Both the position numbers and the translations under genes were made by a program. From assembly GCA_013368445.1 (NCBI GenBank), contig JAACJO010000003.1, forward strand, positions 434,001 through 498,000: 64,000 nt of DNA. Reading direction: 5' to 3'. Positions 25,358 through 37,266 of this stretch are shown here, one piece after another. The first letter of the stretch is position 1, and the number at the start of each line of letters is the position of its first letter. The DNA is from Leucocoprinus leucothites. Its lineage: Eukaryota; Basidiomycota; Agaricomycetes; Agaricales; Agaricaceae. The notes under the pieces were generated by a model. That model searched no databases and had not been told where the DNA came from. It saw only the letters and a program-made list of their open reading frames with translations.

Positions 25358-27574
25358 ATGGACCCAGCAGAGTTTGCAAGACAGGTCGAAATCTTCGCAA
25401 GAAGAGAATTCCCAGAGGAATCCTACAGTACCTACTACAGTGAAACCCGAAGAACAAGGTTCTACAGAAGTAAAGGATCAGGAAGATTCTATTACATTAA
25501 AGAACATGAAGGGAAAGTTGCCTACGTCCCAATCAAGAAAGAACAAGAAGGAGTCCTTGAAGCCAAATATGCAGTGCTTGGTCACAAGCAACTTCACAGA
25601 ACTGTTAAACAACAAATCGAAAGAGGAGCTGGTCTTGAAGAACTTCAAGACGTTACCCCAGAACAGTACACTGAAGAAGCAAGGAGAAGACAAACTCCAT
25701 TTCCAGAAACCCCTGCAGAATCTAGCAGGACCATTGAACCAGAACCAGTCCTTGACATCACCCCAAGAACTGAAGACACCCCACAAGACAATCATTCAGA
25801 GCCCAGAGTTAACACTCCAAGTTCAGAAGAATCTGAATTTGATGAAGAAGACAAAGAAGAAGACAAAGAAGGAACAGATAGTGGAGAAAGAAGCCAACAG
25901 GAATCTGAAGGAAATCAAACAGAAGAGGAAGTAGAAGCACTCACAAGGGCAATTGATAATCTCAAACTCAAATCTCCAGAAAAACCCAGACTCGATAGAC
26001 CCCCTTCTTACTCCTCGAGCCCAGCCTTTGGACATAGCCCAAGGTTCTTCAGTCCTGTTACAAACCCTATCCCCTTTAGCTTTACCAATTCCCCCACCAG
26101 TATTGCCAGTACCAGTACCTTACCAACAACCAATCCCAACATTGCTACAGTCAGTACCACCATCACCGTACCCGCTAACACCCAAACAAAAGGGAAAGCA
26201 AAGGCAGCTGTCACCAACACAGGAGGTTCTTCAAATCGAAGAAGCCCCACACTGCCACCACCAAATCCACAAGGAGGACCACCAAGTCCCAGAGGTAATC
26301 CACCTGGAGAACTAGGAGGACCAGGAGGACCAGGAGGAGGACCACCAAATCCTAATCCAAACCCCCTGCCAAACCCAATGGCACAACCTCAAGCAGGATT
26401 CCAGCTTAAATTCCCAAAGCCCAACAGGTTTGATGGCAACCCAAGCTATTACAGACCATGGATGGCTGAAGTCAAACTCTACTTCGACTCATATGGTGTC
26501 ACAGATGACCAATCAAGAATCAACTACACCCTTGGATTACTCGACAGAGCTGCCAAGTTATGGCAACAGGATTACAGACTTAGTCAAGCAACTGCAGCTA
26601 CCCAAGCAGGATACACCCCACACACCTTCGATGAGTTCAAGGATGTGCTCGAACAGTCATTCGCTCCAACACAACAGAGCTTTGAGGCTGAAAGAGAGCT
26701 CTGCTATTATAGACAACGAAACAAATACATTGAAGAATACATCGCCAATTTTTCTGTCCTCGCCTCACATGCAGGACTTACTGACAGCACTTCTCTCCAA
26801 TCCTACTTCACCGAAGGACTTGACAATGATGTCAGATTTGAAGCAATCTGAGCTGACCCCCAAACCCTCGCAGAGTGGAAAACTGCCGCAAGACAGGCAT
26901 ACAAAGTTGTCCAAGAGCAAAGGAGATACTGCATTGGAAATTCTAATCCAGGATCTTCAAACAGATCAAGAAAGACCAAAAAGAATAGTAGACAACACAG
27001 ATCCCAACCACAATATAATGATGTCTATAGTCAACCCCTATCTAGACCCAGACAATCCGAGTGGGACATGGATATCAACAGAATATCAAGAGGAATATAC
27101 TGATTATCAATTGAAGATGATCAGGAAGCAGACAACAGAGGTATATATGAACTTGGCGCAGAGGATGATGATAATCCTGAAGAAGAGGAGAGTGAAGGAG
27201 AAGACATCAACTAAACGTACAATGAAGGACCAAGCAACACAGACAGAGATGTCTATGGTTCACTATACTCCCACATCATCAATAACATTCTCACCGATGA
27301 ACAGAGAATTGCACTCAAAAGAGGAGAATGCTTCTTCTGCCACAAGAAAGGACATTTTGCTAAATCTTGTCTGGCAAGGAAGGTTTGGTTTAAGTCAAGA
27401 GGAAAGACAAACATGGGATCGAAGCAGACACAGAAGTCCCAGTCCAAACCAAAACAAGGGAATTGTAGACCTTTCAAGCCTAAAAGGAAAGATCCAGATG
27501 CCATGGTTTATGAAATAGAACAAGCCAGCAATGAAGACAATCCGTTTCAAGAATACTCGAATGAAAATTTTTGA
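25358..27574 (+). pseudogene. gag of element 2, three in-frame stops
   Basis: A single frame runs from ATG 25,358 (context CACAATGG) to TGA 27,572-27,574, 738 codons. It is interrupted by TGA at 26,849 and 27,101 and TAA near 27,212; each can be explained by one C-to-T change (CGA or CAA). Residues 1-330 are charged, then rich in Ser, Pro and Gly (a GGPGGPGGG run near 26,320). The retrotransposon-gag core is at about residues 345-500 (26,390-26,850). The CCHC knuckle CFFCHKKGHFAKSC is at 27,329-27,370. It would form particles and bind RNA. It is expressed together with pol through the frameshift site at 27,565-27,571. Confidence 0.9.
27565..27571 (+). promoter_or_regulatory. Probable -1 ribosomal frameshift heptamer A_AAT_TTT
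   Basis: In the gag frame the codons are GAA AAT TTT TGA. The heptamer AAATTTT is a perfect X_XXY_YYZ site with its last base directly before the gag stop. A one-base backward slip continues at 27,571 (TTG AGT ACT...) in the pol frame, which has no ATG at its start. I could not evaluate a downstream pseudoknot. Confidence 0.75.
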
Positions 27575-30500
27575 GTACTCATGAAGATCAGATAGACATC
27601 ATCGATCTTCAATCAAACAAAGGATTAACAGTACATGTACCCATCTTGCTCCATACAACTAGAGCAAAACACAACCTACAAGCACTACTTGACTCAGGAG
27701 CTAGTGGAGAATTTATTGACCCACAACTAGTCGATACCTACAACTTACTGAAATTCAAAATGAAAAAGGCAATCAAAATCCGTAACGCCGATGGAACACA
27801 AAACCTATCAGGAAGTTGTACTCACTATACAAAATTAAAAATAGAAGTGAACAACAAAATTATGATGATCTCTCCAAGAATAGTCAAACTTGGATCAAAC
27901 CAACTATTCTTAGGAATCACATGGTTAAAAAGATTCAACCCCAACGTTGATTTGCAAAAACTGTCATTACATTGGCGAAATGAAAATTCACACATGATCA
28001 AATTAACCAAAGCAAAAACTGATTCCATAAATCAGTTGTATTATGAGATCAATGTGAAATCCAACACATCACAACAACTTCACAACTTGGCTACTAAACC
28101 AAAAAGGGAATCAGACCCTGTGAAAGCTGTACCAAAGAAATTTCATCAGTTTCTCAAAGTCTTCAACAAAGACGAATCTGAGAAATTACCACCCAGATGT
28201 CCTTGGGATCACAAAATCGAAACTATACCTGAATTTGAACCCAAACGAATGCCAGTTTATCACCTGACACCTCAGGAAAGAACTGAACTTGACAAGTTTA
28301 TTTCCGAAAATCTACAAAAGGGATATATTCGGAAATCCAAATCACCAATGGCCTCTTCTTTCTTCTTTGTAGGAAAGAAAGGAGGAGACTTATGTCCATG
28401 CCAAGATTATCGGTTCCTTAACAAGAATACGATAAAGAATGCTCACCCTATACCGAGCATATCACAAATCATGGATAAACTCAAAGGATCTAATTGGTTC
28501 ACCAAGTTAGATGTCCGACTAGGATATAATAATGTCCGAATCCATGAAGGACATGAATGGAAAGTGGCATTCCGCACTCCAAATGGGTTATACAAACCCA
28601 CAGTCATGTTCTTTGGAATGACAAATTCCCCTGCTACTTTCCAATCCATGATGGATCACATCTTTAAAGACCTTACTGAGAAAGGCGGAGTTATTATTTA
28701 CATGGATGACATCCTTATCCATGTGAAAACGAAGGAACAACTCGAAAGACTTACTAAACAAGTCTTGAAGATTCTACAACAGAACGAGTTGTATTTAAAG
28801 ACTGAGAAATGCGAATTTGAGAAGCAACGCCTAGAGTATCTCGGAGTTATCATAACCCCTGACTCTATCGAGATGGACCCAGTTAAACTTAAGGGAATAC
28901 AGGATTGGCCTGTACCCAAGTCTGTCCGAAATATCCGACAATTCATTGGATTTTGCAACTTCTATCGCAAATTCATTCACAACTTCTCAGCTATCACACA
29001 ACCACTTAATGCATTACTTCGTAAAACAACGAAATTCGAATGGAACCCAGAAGCACAGAAAAGCTTTGAGAAGCTCAAGGAACAATTCCTTAAGCAACCT
29101 ATACTTCAAATAGTTGACAAATCAAAGCCATTCGAAATCAAATGTGATGCTTCTGCATTTGCTACTGGTGCAGTACTACTCCAAAGAGATTCAAATGGAG
29201 ATAAACACCCTGTGGCTTATTATTCACAAACCCTTAACCCTGTGGAACGAAACTATCATGTGTCTGACCAAGAATTCCTTGCTATTATTAGAGCACTAAA
29301 GGAATGGCAACACTACCTCGAAGGATCAGCACACCCTATCATCATATGGTCTGATCACAAGAATCTCACCAGATGGCGAGAACCACAACAACTAAATTGA
29401 AGACAAGCCAGATGGATGCTGTACATGACATGCTTCCATTACTCCATAAAGCACTTGGCTGGCAACAAAAATACTCTTGCTGATGCATTGAGTAGAAGAC
29501 CAGACCTAGTTCCAGATGGAAAAGATAACGAAGATCTAGTAGCAATACCATCAGAAAAATTCATTAACTTCCTTTCTGAGGAAATTAAAGAAGAAATTAA
29601 AAATAAACAAGAGAAGATCGCCCCATCTGAAAGATTCACAGAAGATGATGGCATTTATAAATATCAGGGAAGACATGTGATACCTGAAGATGCTGAACTA
29701 AAAAGAAGACTTCTACAATGTGTACATGATCACGAGACATCAGGACACCCAGGAACAGCCAAAATGTTCTGTAAACTATCTAAATTAGTTTACTGGACTG
29801 GAATGAACACATATGTTCAGAACTACGTCAAAGGATGCCCTATTTGTCAACAATACAAGATCAACCGTCATCCAGTTAAACCACCGATGCAACCGATTAA
29901 AGGCCCTTCTTCCACAAGGCCCTTTTCCCAAATATCTATGGATCTTATTACAGATCTACCACCTGATGATGGATATGATTGTATATTGTCCATAGTGGAC
30001 CATGGACTTATGAAAGGGATAATCCTAACTCCAACAAAGAAGACAGTAAATGCTGATGGCATTGCTGAAATTCTTATTGACAAAGTATTTTCGAAATACG
30101 GAACACCCAACAAAATAATCTCAGATTGAGATCCACAATTTGCTGCTAAATCAATGCAAAAATTATACGAAAAACTCAATATTACACCAGCCCTGTCTAC
30201 AGCATATCATCCACAGACAGACAGAACTACCGAAAGGTACAACCAAGAAATCGAGTTTTACTTAGCAGTTTACACATCACAAAACCCAACCATATGGAAA
30301 CGAGCACTTCCAATGATTGAATTTGTACACAATACAAAACCCCATTCTGGAAGAAAACACTCACCATACGAATTAATCCTAGGATATAACCCACAAGCGT
30401 TTATCTCAGATATAGAGACAGACACACCTTCTATCAATGAGAAGTCTCTATTCTTGGAACAAGTCCAAGAAGCAGCTTTAGAGGCACATGAACGAACACA

Positions 30501-30945
30501 TCTCATGATGGCTCAACGAAAGAACCAACCATGGACACCATTCAAAGTAGGAGACCGAGTTTGGTTAGATAACCGAAATCTCCCTTTACCCTATGCTTCT
30601 AAGAAGCTTAATCAAAGAAGAGAAGGTCCATTCACTATTATTAGAAAGACCTCTCCAGTCAACTATGAACTCAAACTACCACAAAAGTGGAAGATTCACA
30701 ACAAGTTCCATGCTTCACTTCTCATGCCAGTTACTGAGAATGACATTTATGGTAAACACAACCCTAAACCACCACCTGTTCTTGTCTCAGGAGAAGAACA
30801 ATATGAAGTCAAACCAGTCCTAAATTATAGAACTCGCAGACTACACTCTGGAACAAAAATAGAATACCTAATTCGTTGGAAAGGATACGGACCTACTAAA
30901 GACTCATGGGAACCAGAGAAAATCTTGAAAATTCAAAAGAAATAA
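27571..30945 (+). pseudogene. pol of element 2: PR-RT-RH-IN-chromodomain, two in-frame stops
   Basis: One frame of 1,125 codons with TGA at 29,398 and 30,127, both at positions where gypsy elements carry arginine (the N-R-RQAR and SD-R-DPQF contexts), so CGA to TGA. The protease motif LLDSGASGEF is near 27,690 and the RT active site YMDD at 28,699-28,710. RNase H is at about 29,130-29,490. The integrase zinc finger (H...H...CPICQQYK) is at 29,725-29,865, then the core (ISMDLITDLP near 29,930). The chromodomain (YLIRWKGYGPTKDSWEPE) is near 30,865-30,920. No ATG opens the frame. It is reached by -1 frameshifting from gag. A chromodomain in fungal gypsy elements is thought to steer integration to marked chromatin. 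Confidence 0.93.
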
Positions 30946-30995
30946 TTCAAGAATATAAAAGCCAGCACAATATCTCTTAACATTCCCCAGCTTCA

Positions 30996-32345
30996 ATGAC
31001 TACTTCAGAAGTCAGTGAACAACCAACAGCACCAGTCTTTGGAACTATTATTTGCGAATTGCCCTCACCTATTACCCCTCCTACTACACCAACCAACACC
31101 ATCAATGATGCAAACAAGGTTGAAGAAAGTCCTGGTCTTGCCCCATCACAAGAACAAGGCACCAAATCCCCTGCCAGAAATAGTGCAGGCAGAGACACTA
31201 GCAGTGAAAACTCTTCACCCTATAAAGAGAATGCCACCCTACGATGCGCATTTCTTCGAGAACAGACAGCCATTGACTTTCTGTCCACCTATGGCAGCAA
31301 TCCTAGACTCACTTCATATGTCTACAACATTGGGAATCGCCTTGATGCTCTTGCTTCTGCAAGAAGTGAATACAAGTGTCTCCAGGAAGAAATGGACTAC
31401 CACCTTAGTAACATGGCATGCCATATCCCTAGGGGTCCCTATAGTCAGAACATCATCCAACGAGTCAAACGCACCAACCCGGATGGAGATTACCTCACTA
31501 CACTCAAGCATCAACAAACTACAGAGCAACGTGGACAGAATTCTGAATGCGCCTCAGCTGAAGACAAGGGAAAAACTTCCCCATCTAGTGTCAAACCTCA
31601 ACAATGTGATGATGTGGCTACACACAATGCCATATTACCAAGTACACCCCCTCCAATGCCTACTAACGAGCCTCCTCGAAATACCAATTGAGACGTGACT
31701 TGCCCTGGATGTACTAGTCGAACCTGTGACATATGTCATGGAATGGGTCATATCAAGACGCTTTGCCCAGGATATCATTGCACCTGGTGCGATACTTTCA
31801 CCCCCGGCCATTTCACCAAGTATTGTTCCCAAAATCCTTATAAAGGAATTGCTTGACGGGATCTACCCCCAGTCGCCCTGGCAGCACTTTCGATTACCGA
31901 AGGAGTTGATGCTGCCAAGGCTCTTGCTCTGCAGTCCATCTCCGGATCTGCCAGAGTACAGCCCCAACAGTCCGGTGTACCAACTGGCAATCATGGTGCC
32001 CCCGTCACCAATGCTGTCAGACTTCGATCCAAATGACATAATCCAACACCCACAGCCATTAATACCACCTCCCTCGGCCCAACCTACAACCCTACTTTTA
32101 TGCTGCAACAAGGCCATAAACCCACACCACAAGGAAGACAGTATGGTTGTCTCCAGACCTCAGTCTGTTCCTCCCATCCAAACCATCAAGGACAAAGTCC
32201 AAATGGATGCCCCCATCACAGCCGAACTTCTCGCATCTATGAAGGAGACCGACCCCTTACACCCCCGTATGAAGATGGCAATTACGAATCTTATTATGAT
32301 GATGAAGCCAACTTCAACATAGATGGTGAAGGTAATTTAAATTAG
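30996..32345 (+). pseudogene. ORF3 of element 2: novel protein with two CCHC-type knuckles, three in-frame stops
   Basis: Third gene between pol (TAA 30,943) and the 3' LTR. ATG 30,996 to TAG 32,343, 449 residues if the three TGA stops (31,689; 31,854; 32,034) are ignored. The N-terminal 80 residues are Thr/Pro/Ser-rich. A compact segment at about 85-180 (31,250-31,540) is probably helical (NIGNRLDALASARSEYKCL). At 31,701 a CPGC precedes knuckle 1 CDICHGMGHIKTLC (31,725-31,766, C-x2-C-x4-H-x4-C). Knuckle 2 CTWCDTFTPGHFTKYC follows at 31,779-31,826 (x6 spacing). The tail is Gln/Pro-rich, then acidic (YYDDEANFN). It is probably a nucleic-acid-binding accessory protein. I know no characterised equivalent. 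Confidence 0.75.
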
Positions 32346-32382
32346 TGACTTAGATAGTTACTAAGATGTGGACATCTTAGCT

Positions 32383-32395
32383 AGGAAAGGGATAA
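32383..32395 (+). other. Polypurine tract of element 2
   Basis: AGGAAAGGGATAA ends exactly where the 3' LTR begins (TGTTATG at 32,396). This is the expected place for plus-strand priming. Confidence 0.75.
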
Positions 32396-33059
32396 TGTTA
32401 TGTATATTGATTATATCTAGCATTTGTTCCATCTACAATATGAAGTCGATATTAGCTTTACTTAAGTAATATCGCAATTATATTTTCATCTTATTTGTCT
32501 TTGTATTTTCTAGTTTGTTTTGACTCATTTATCTTGACTTGTTATGACTTGTTATTGTCTGTTTGGTTTTGTTTATGTTTTGATGACATGTGATTATTAA
32601 ATATAGCTGTGCTATATTTGGACTTACCTTGTGATTGATCAGATGATCAAAGAAGAACTCCTTTAGAAGAACTCCTAAAGCTTCTTTGACAGATCGCATC
32701 TTATATAGTTTAATTAGCGTTAAGGAAGCTGTATGCTTCTCTTCTTTCATTAGAAGCCCTTAGCCCTAGTTAATATTAGATACAGACTTGTATCATATAT
32801 AAGTCATCGACATCTACCAAGGAGAAACATCATTTCTACTTGGTTAGGTGGAGACTCAATACAAGCCTTTATCTATACAAAGTCGAATTGAACTTAAGCT
32901 CTAAGATCTCAATTACTGAAGTCTTTACTATTATAATTGCCGTATTATAACTCTGACTTAGTAAACGACTTTGTCACTTACCGAGAAGGAGTCCCCTTTG
33001 ATAAGATCAACTTGATACTTATTGCACCAGCTTAGGACCGGGCCGGCGTCACTATAACA
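32396..33059 (+). repeat. 3' LTR of element 2
   Basis: 664 bp, about 99% identical to the 5' LTR, followed by the TSD TGAGC. It keeps CCGGGCCGGCG near its end, where the 5' LTR has the CpG-decayed form. Confidence 0.95.
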
Positions 33060-33082
33060 TGAGCTCCAGGGAGTACAGACAT
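33060..33082 (-). pseudogene. First 23 bp of coding exon 1 of NACHT-B
   Basis: It reads ATGTCTGTACTCCCTGG-like on the minus strand (M-S-V-L-P-G-A-H), identical in sense to copy C. It is cut off from the rest of exon 1 (from 24,125 downward) by element 2. Confidence 0.85.
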
Positions 33083-33815
33083 GGTGTTGGAGGGAGGAAG
33101 GATAGAGGAGAGAACAAAGAGCTGTTGACCACAACATCACAGCTTCCTCTCGAGTCGAGTGTGTGAATGTCAGGGGACGAGTGATTGGCACCCAAAGAAT
33201 TGTCACATGGGCAATGGGAAGATAGCCAAGTCGATTATTAGCATCAATGAGTTCCAGAGCTACCTGCACCATTTCAGGGAAAAACCAGAAGCCAGTTGAC
33301 AACTCAGGGATTGCACACACCAATCTCCAACTCTGATTCAACCCCAGATGCTGATTTTCAAAAGTGGTCAATTGCTCCTGCTTGCAAGGCATTTGGGCAG
33401 AGAGCATGTGTGTTCAAAGCTGACAGAACCTTCCTTCTGTTTCACAGAGTCAGAGAGACATCAAGGACATAATTATCACCATCAACTCATCTATTTACTT
33501 AATTTGCTGGGGCCCTGATCAACCAGACGGATGAATCTCAGATCGAGGAGCTTTAATATCCAGATGTCAAATATTGGATGCCCCCAATTTTCACCCCAGC
33601 ATTTCGGTGCTTCAGGTGAGGCTTCCCTTTGTTTGGCACAGAGCATGATCACAAGCTAGTCCAAATATTGACCCTAACTTCACTTTGATCTTAATGTTGA
33701 CTTTAATTCCAGTCCATTTCACTGGAAAGCTCTCAATCTCCTCCCCTTTCTTATGACCATGATTACTTCTTGAATGAATCAATGCTGTAAATCACTCCTC
33801 TGCCTTCAGTTTGAG
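33083..33815. promoter_or_regulatory. Head-to-head intergenic segment, unit 2
   Basis: It lies between the starts of NACHT-B and HEATR5 fragment 2, 733 bp. It matches unit 1 in length. Unit 3 has only 469 bp because about 250 bp are missing there (near 39,990). Confidence 0.5.
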
Positions 33816-36324
33816 ATGTCAGCACCAGAATATAATGAGCTTGTTGAGGTCCGTTTTCATATCTCATTAGCTGAAGAGCTCCTGATTATTTAGCTTCCAC
33901 AAAGGCAGAACTCTGGAGAGAACAAGGAGGTGTATCTCATCCAGTGGTTAACTGTTATACTGAAATATATCAAGGAATCCCCCATCATATGTTTATTTAT
34001 CCCCTCATTTATTTTCTGCTAGCCAGCTCACTTCTGGATTGTGATTGCGATATTAGCCTGACCTCAAAGCCAAGTAATCAGACATAGAGAAGCAGTTGAT
34101 CAAAATTATCTCATCCCCTGAGCCATATCCAATGGGTGGTCACACTTTTCGGAATTTAGTCAGGAAATGTTTGGTGGAGATGTATATGAGAGCAGAGACA
34201 AGAACAATGTTTGATGTGGTGCAGGCTTTTATGAAAGATGCTGGGGATTTCAAGGCACCTGCTGACAGAGATGGTAGTAAAAGTAAGTCTCCTCAGCCTG
34301 CCTAAGGGATTGACTTGATTGATTCATTGGGTGGGTAGAGCTGCACTATCATGTGTGGGGGATGTCATGGCCTTGTTTGGCACAAATGTGAGTCTTTCTA
34401 TGTCAGTCTGAGTACAGTAGGCTGATACCTGGTGGTTTTTGTGTGTATAAGTGATATCTTTCATGGCAGAGATTGTGACTGTCACCTTGAAGACTATGAA
34501 AGTGTCCAGTGTATGTCATCTGGATTCTGTGCCTTTTGCATTGCTCACAGCTTTGGGAATTATTAGTCTATGCTACTGAGATATCAAGCACTGGTCATGC
34601 TCGAGAAATCTGTCTTGACTGCCAAGTGAGCTATTATGGATGCCTCTATGAAGGACATTCTCAAGCAATGTAGGAACTGTCTTGTGGATAAAGCTCTGCT
34701 GGTTCAGCATGCTGCCACAAATGTGAGTCAAACATCCTGCTCATTCTATGTGACATGCATATTGAGGATTCTACAGGTCATAATTGCTATGTATTCGCAT
34801 GATGATGGTGCTCACCCATCAACCAGCAACATTGAAACCATCCTGAACCCATGTGTCAAGAGCCTTGATACGGCCAATCAGCTCACTCAACATACCCTCG
34901 CCTAGCTCGTCGGCCATCTTCTAGCACCACACAAGTAGAACATGCCACTCATGTGCCCCAACTGGTGCAGAAACACAAGAAAGACCAGGAGAATGCCAAT
35001 GACAATATGATCACTCCATCACAAGCTGCCAAAGTGAAAAAAGCACAGCTTTCGCCACTTGAAATGCTCCTCCTTTCCAACCACTTCAACAAACCTCACC
35101 AATCTCACAAAATCCATCCACCCTCATCACTCTCAATGTCACACACCATATTGCCTCTCTGCTCAGCAATGTACTCTCCTTCATGAACGGGTTCACCTCG
35201 CAAAATGTGGAAGATCCAGCAGAGCTCCAACAACACCCACTTTCACCCAGTGTCAAATGCAAATGAGAGCTCACCCTTTGAGAACTTGAATCTTTACTTT
35301 GTCGACATGTATACCAATGTTTTTCTGAGCTTGGTTTTAGTAATATCCCAGAATTGATGCAAGTGTTGTTGTTGCAGTCAACCATATTGGTGTTTGCTGG
35401 GCCTGAGGCATACAGGGGTGCTGGATTGGCTGTACAGGCCATGATCACGAGTTTGGCAGGGATGTTTACATCGGTTTAGGTGACAACAGGTGGGTTGGGT
35501 ATGGTGCAATGAGCAGTGAGGTTGTTGATTTTGGTAGGATTGGTACTAGGGTTAATGGAGATGTGTAAGGGGGTGGAGTGGGCACAGGAGAGATTGATCG
35601 AATAGGAATGATGTTGAGGTCTCAATAGACATTCTGGTATGTGCTCACACCTGAATTATTTCTGATCCTCTGGCTGATGTGGATGGATTCAAGCTACAAA
35701 AACCCATCTTGGGCACATGTGAACATGATCCTTTATCACTCTGCAAAGCCAAGTTTGTGTTGAACGAATACCAGCTCCTCGAGTCTCCCCTGCCTGCTAC
35801 ATCAGTCACTGACACCACTATCGAACTCTTTGCATGACTGTTGCCTTTACAGGATCTATCATTGACAGTCAAGTTCATTCAGTAGGTCTTGGAATTTGTC
35901 ACATCACCCCAGTTTGATAAGAGTGTTGGCTCCAAGTCTGCTGAAGCCCATTCTCAAGAGCCAGCATGATCACCTGGCTGGATTTTGTACTAGACACGTT
36001 GATGCCCTCAGCCTGAATATGCCTCGAGCTCATTGCCTGAGAATCTGCTCGCATGTTCCAAAGCACTTGACAGGTTCTTCTAGAAGCTCCTTCACCCATA
36101 AGTGATCCACTAGATGCTTTCCTTTATTTCCCTCACACTTGAATATTCAGAGGGTCCACCAGCAGATTGTATTGCCCTGATCAACACTTTCACAACTCTT
36201 GCCATGATTACCAGCTCCATTGAAACAATACAAAGGGAAGATATTCACTCGGTTACTCCCCTTCTTTATAGCGGTAGGTATTCATATCATTGAGATATGA
36301 CCATCTTGTTAACATATACTAGAT
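33816..36324 (+). pseudogene. HEATR5/Laa1-like fragment 2
   Basis: Partial copy of the gene at 40,247. It starts at the same ATG (33,816), carries a 2-bp deletion in exon 2, and retains exons 3-6, the start of exon 7, the later part of exon 7 and exon 8. It then jumps to exons 12 and 13. It lacks the same two internal blocks as fragment 1 (equivalent to about 41,552-42,505 and 43,335-45,918) and stops at the same point. It is less CpG-depleted than fragment 1. In-frame stops include CAG/CAA to TAG/TAA and CGA to TGA changes. It is not a functional gene. Confidence 0.85.
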
Positions 36325-37266
36325 TGTGCCTGATGATGGCTACTATGCCCACAAGACATTTATCAAAATCTTGGGTTCACCAGTGGCTTTGGACACCTCG
36401 ATCCAGGCACAGTGCAATTTCGCGGCTCTTCTCTAGACTATGTCTGTGTCATTAAAGATTTTATTAAGAGTCTATTGATCTTGCATATTTGTATTTTGAT
36501 CTGAGTCCGGGTCCGAGAAGCCCAGATATCGTAGTGATATCATGTATGTAGCCCGGGCACTCGATTGTTGAACGTTGAACATTGAACTTGGTGGTTGGGC
36601 TAATAAGGGGTCCTCAACGTGTTCATTGTGAGAAATTCGGTGGCATTCGGAAACTCGGATGCATGTCACACTCATTATATGTGGTGGTGATTGCTAGCAT
36701 CTTTATGCTCTTACTACAAGTGCTGCCCGCCAAAGCCGCATTTATGCAAGATAATATAAATCATGACGGGATCCTCTTGACGGGGATGGCATGTAGGGAG
36801 CTGTCATTGGTTTGCTATGAAGGAGTCTTTATTGTTGTCGTCATAATAGATGATCAGGGGCAAGAAGGAATAAACAGTATATACCAACACACAGGTGTCC
36901 TAGTGTACTCGAGTCGTAGCCATGTGGGTACTGGGAAAGTACATTCATGTGCTTCAAAAATACAAAATTAAATACTTACACTACCGAGATCAAGCCTGGA
37001 GCGAGGCCATAAAGGCCTATTACCATGATATCCACTATCCCAAGAGGCGAAGGTCCTTAGGTAGAGAATGGATTTTTTGTGCACCATAGAACCTTCCTTG
37101 TGCTTCGCAGAGTCGGGGACTGGTGTGAGCAACCGGGTCCCATTAGTTTCTGGTCCATGCTGGCATATTCGAGATCAACTCATACACAACAACAAGACCG
37201 TGTACGCTGACATAAGTTGTACGAAGGAAAACAAAAATATCTAGGACGTAGGTCCTGCGCTCAAGC
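36325..37266. repeat. Unidentified fragment and 3' flank of NACHT unit 3
   Basis: 36,325-36,480 repeats the short gene fragment of 20,626-20,780. From about 36,500 the sequence is clearly CpG-rich, which marks the right limit of the heavy decay. No gene in the remainder. Confidence 0.5.

Larger units (their letters stand above)
24126..33059 (+). mobile_element. Ty3/gypsy chromovirus-type retrotransposon, element 2 (young)
   Basis: 8,934 bp. LTRs of exactly 664 bp (24,126-24,789 and 32,396-33,059) begin TGTTATGTAT and end CACTATAACA. The target duplication is TGAGC (24,121-24,125 and 33,060-33,064). The LTRs differ at 7 positions by my reading (about 99% identical). All 7 are transitions and 6 are at CpG. 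Contents: leader, gag (25,358-27,574), pol in the -1 frame (27,571-30,945: protease, RT, RNase H, integrase, chromodomain) and an extra ORF3 (30,996-32,345). A purine tract lies directly before the 3' LTR. Eight in-frame stops disable it; those examined fit C-to-T change. It disrupts NACHT-B. Confidence 0.95.

Noticed and set aside
31015..31698. Plus-strand 227-codon frame overlapping ORF3
   Set aside because: Wrong frame. The frame starting at 30,996 contains the knuckles and continues to 32,345.
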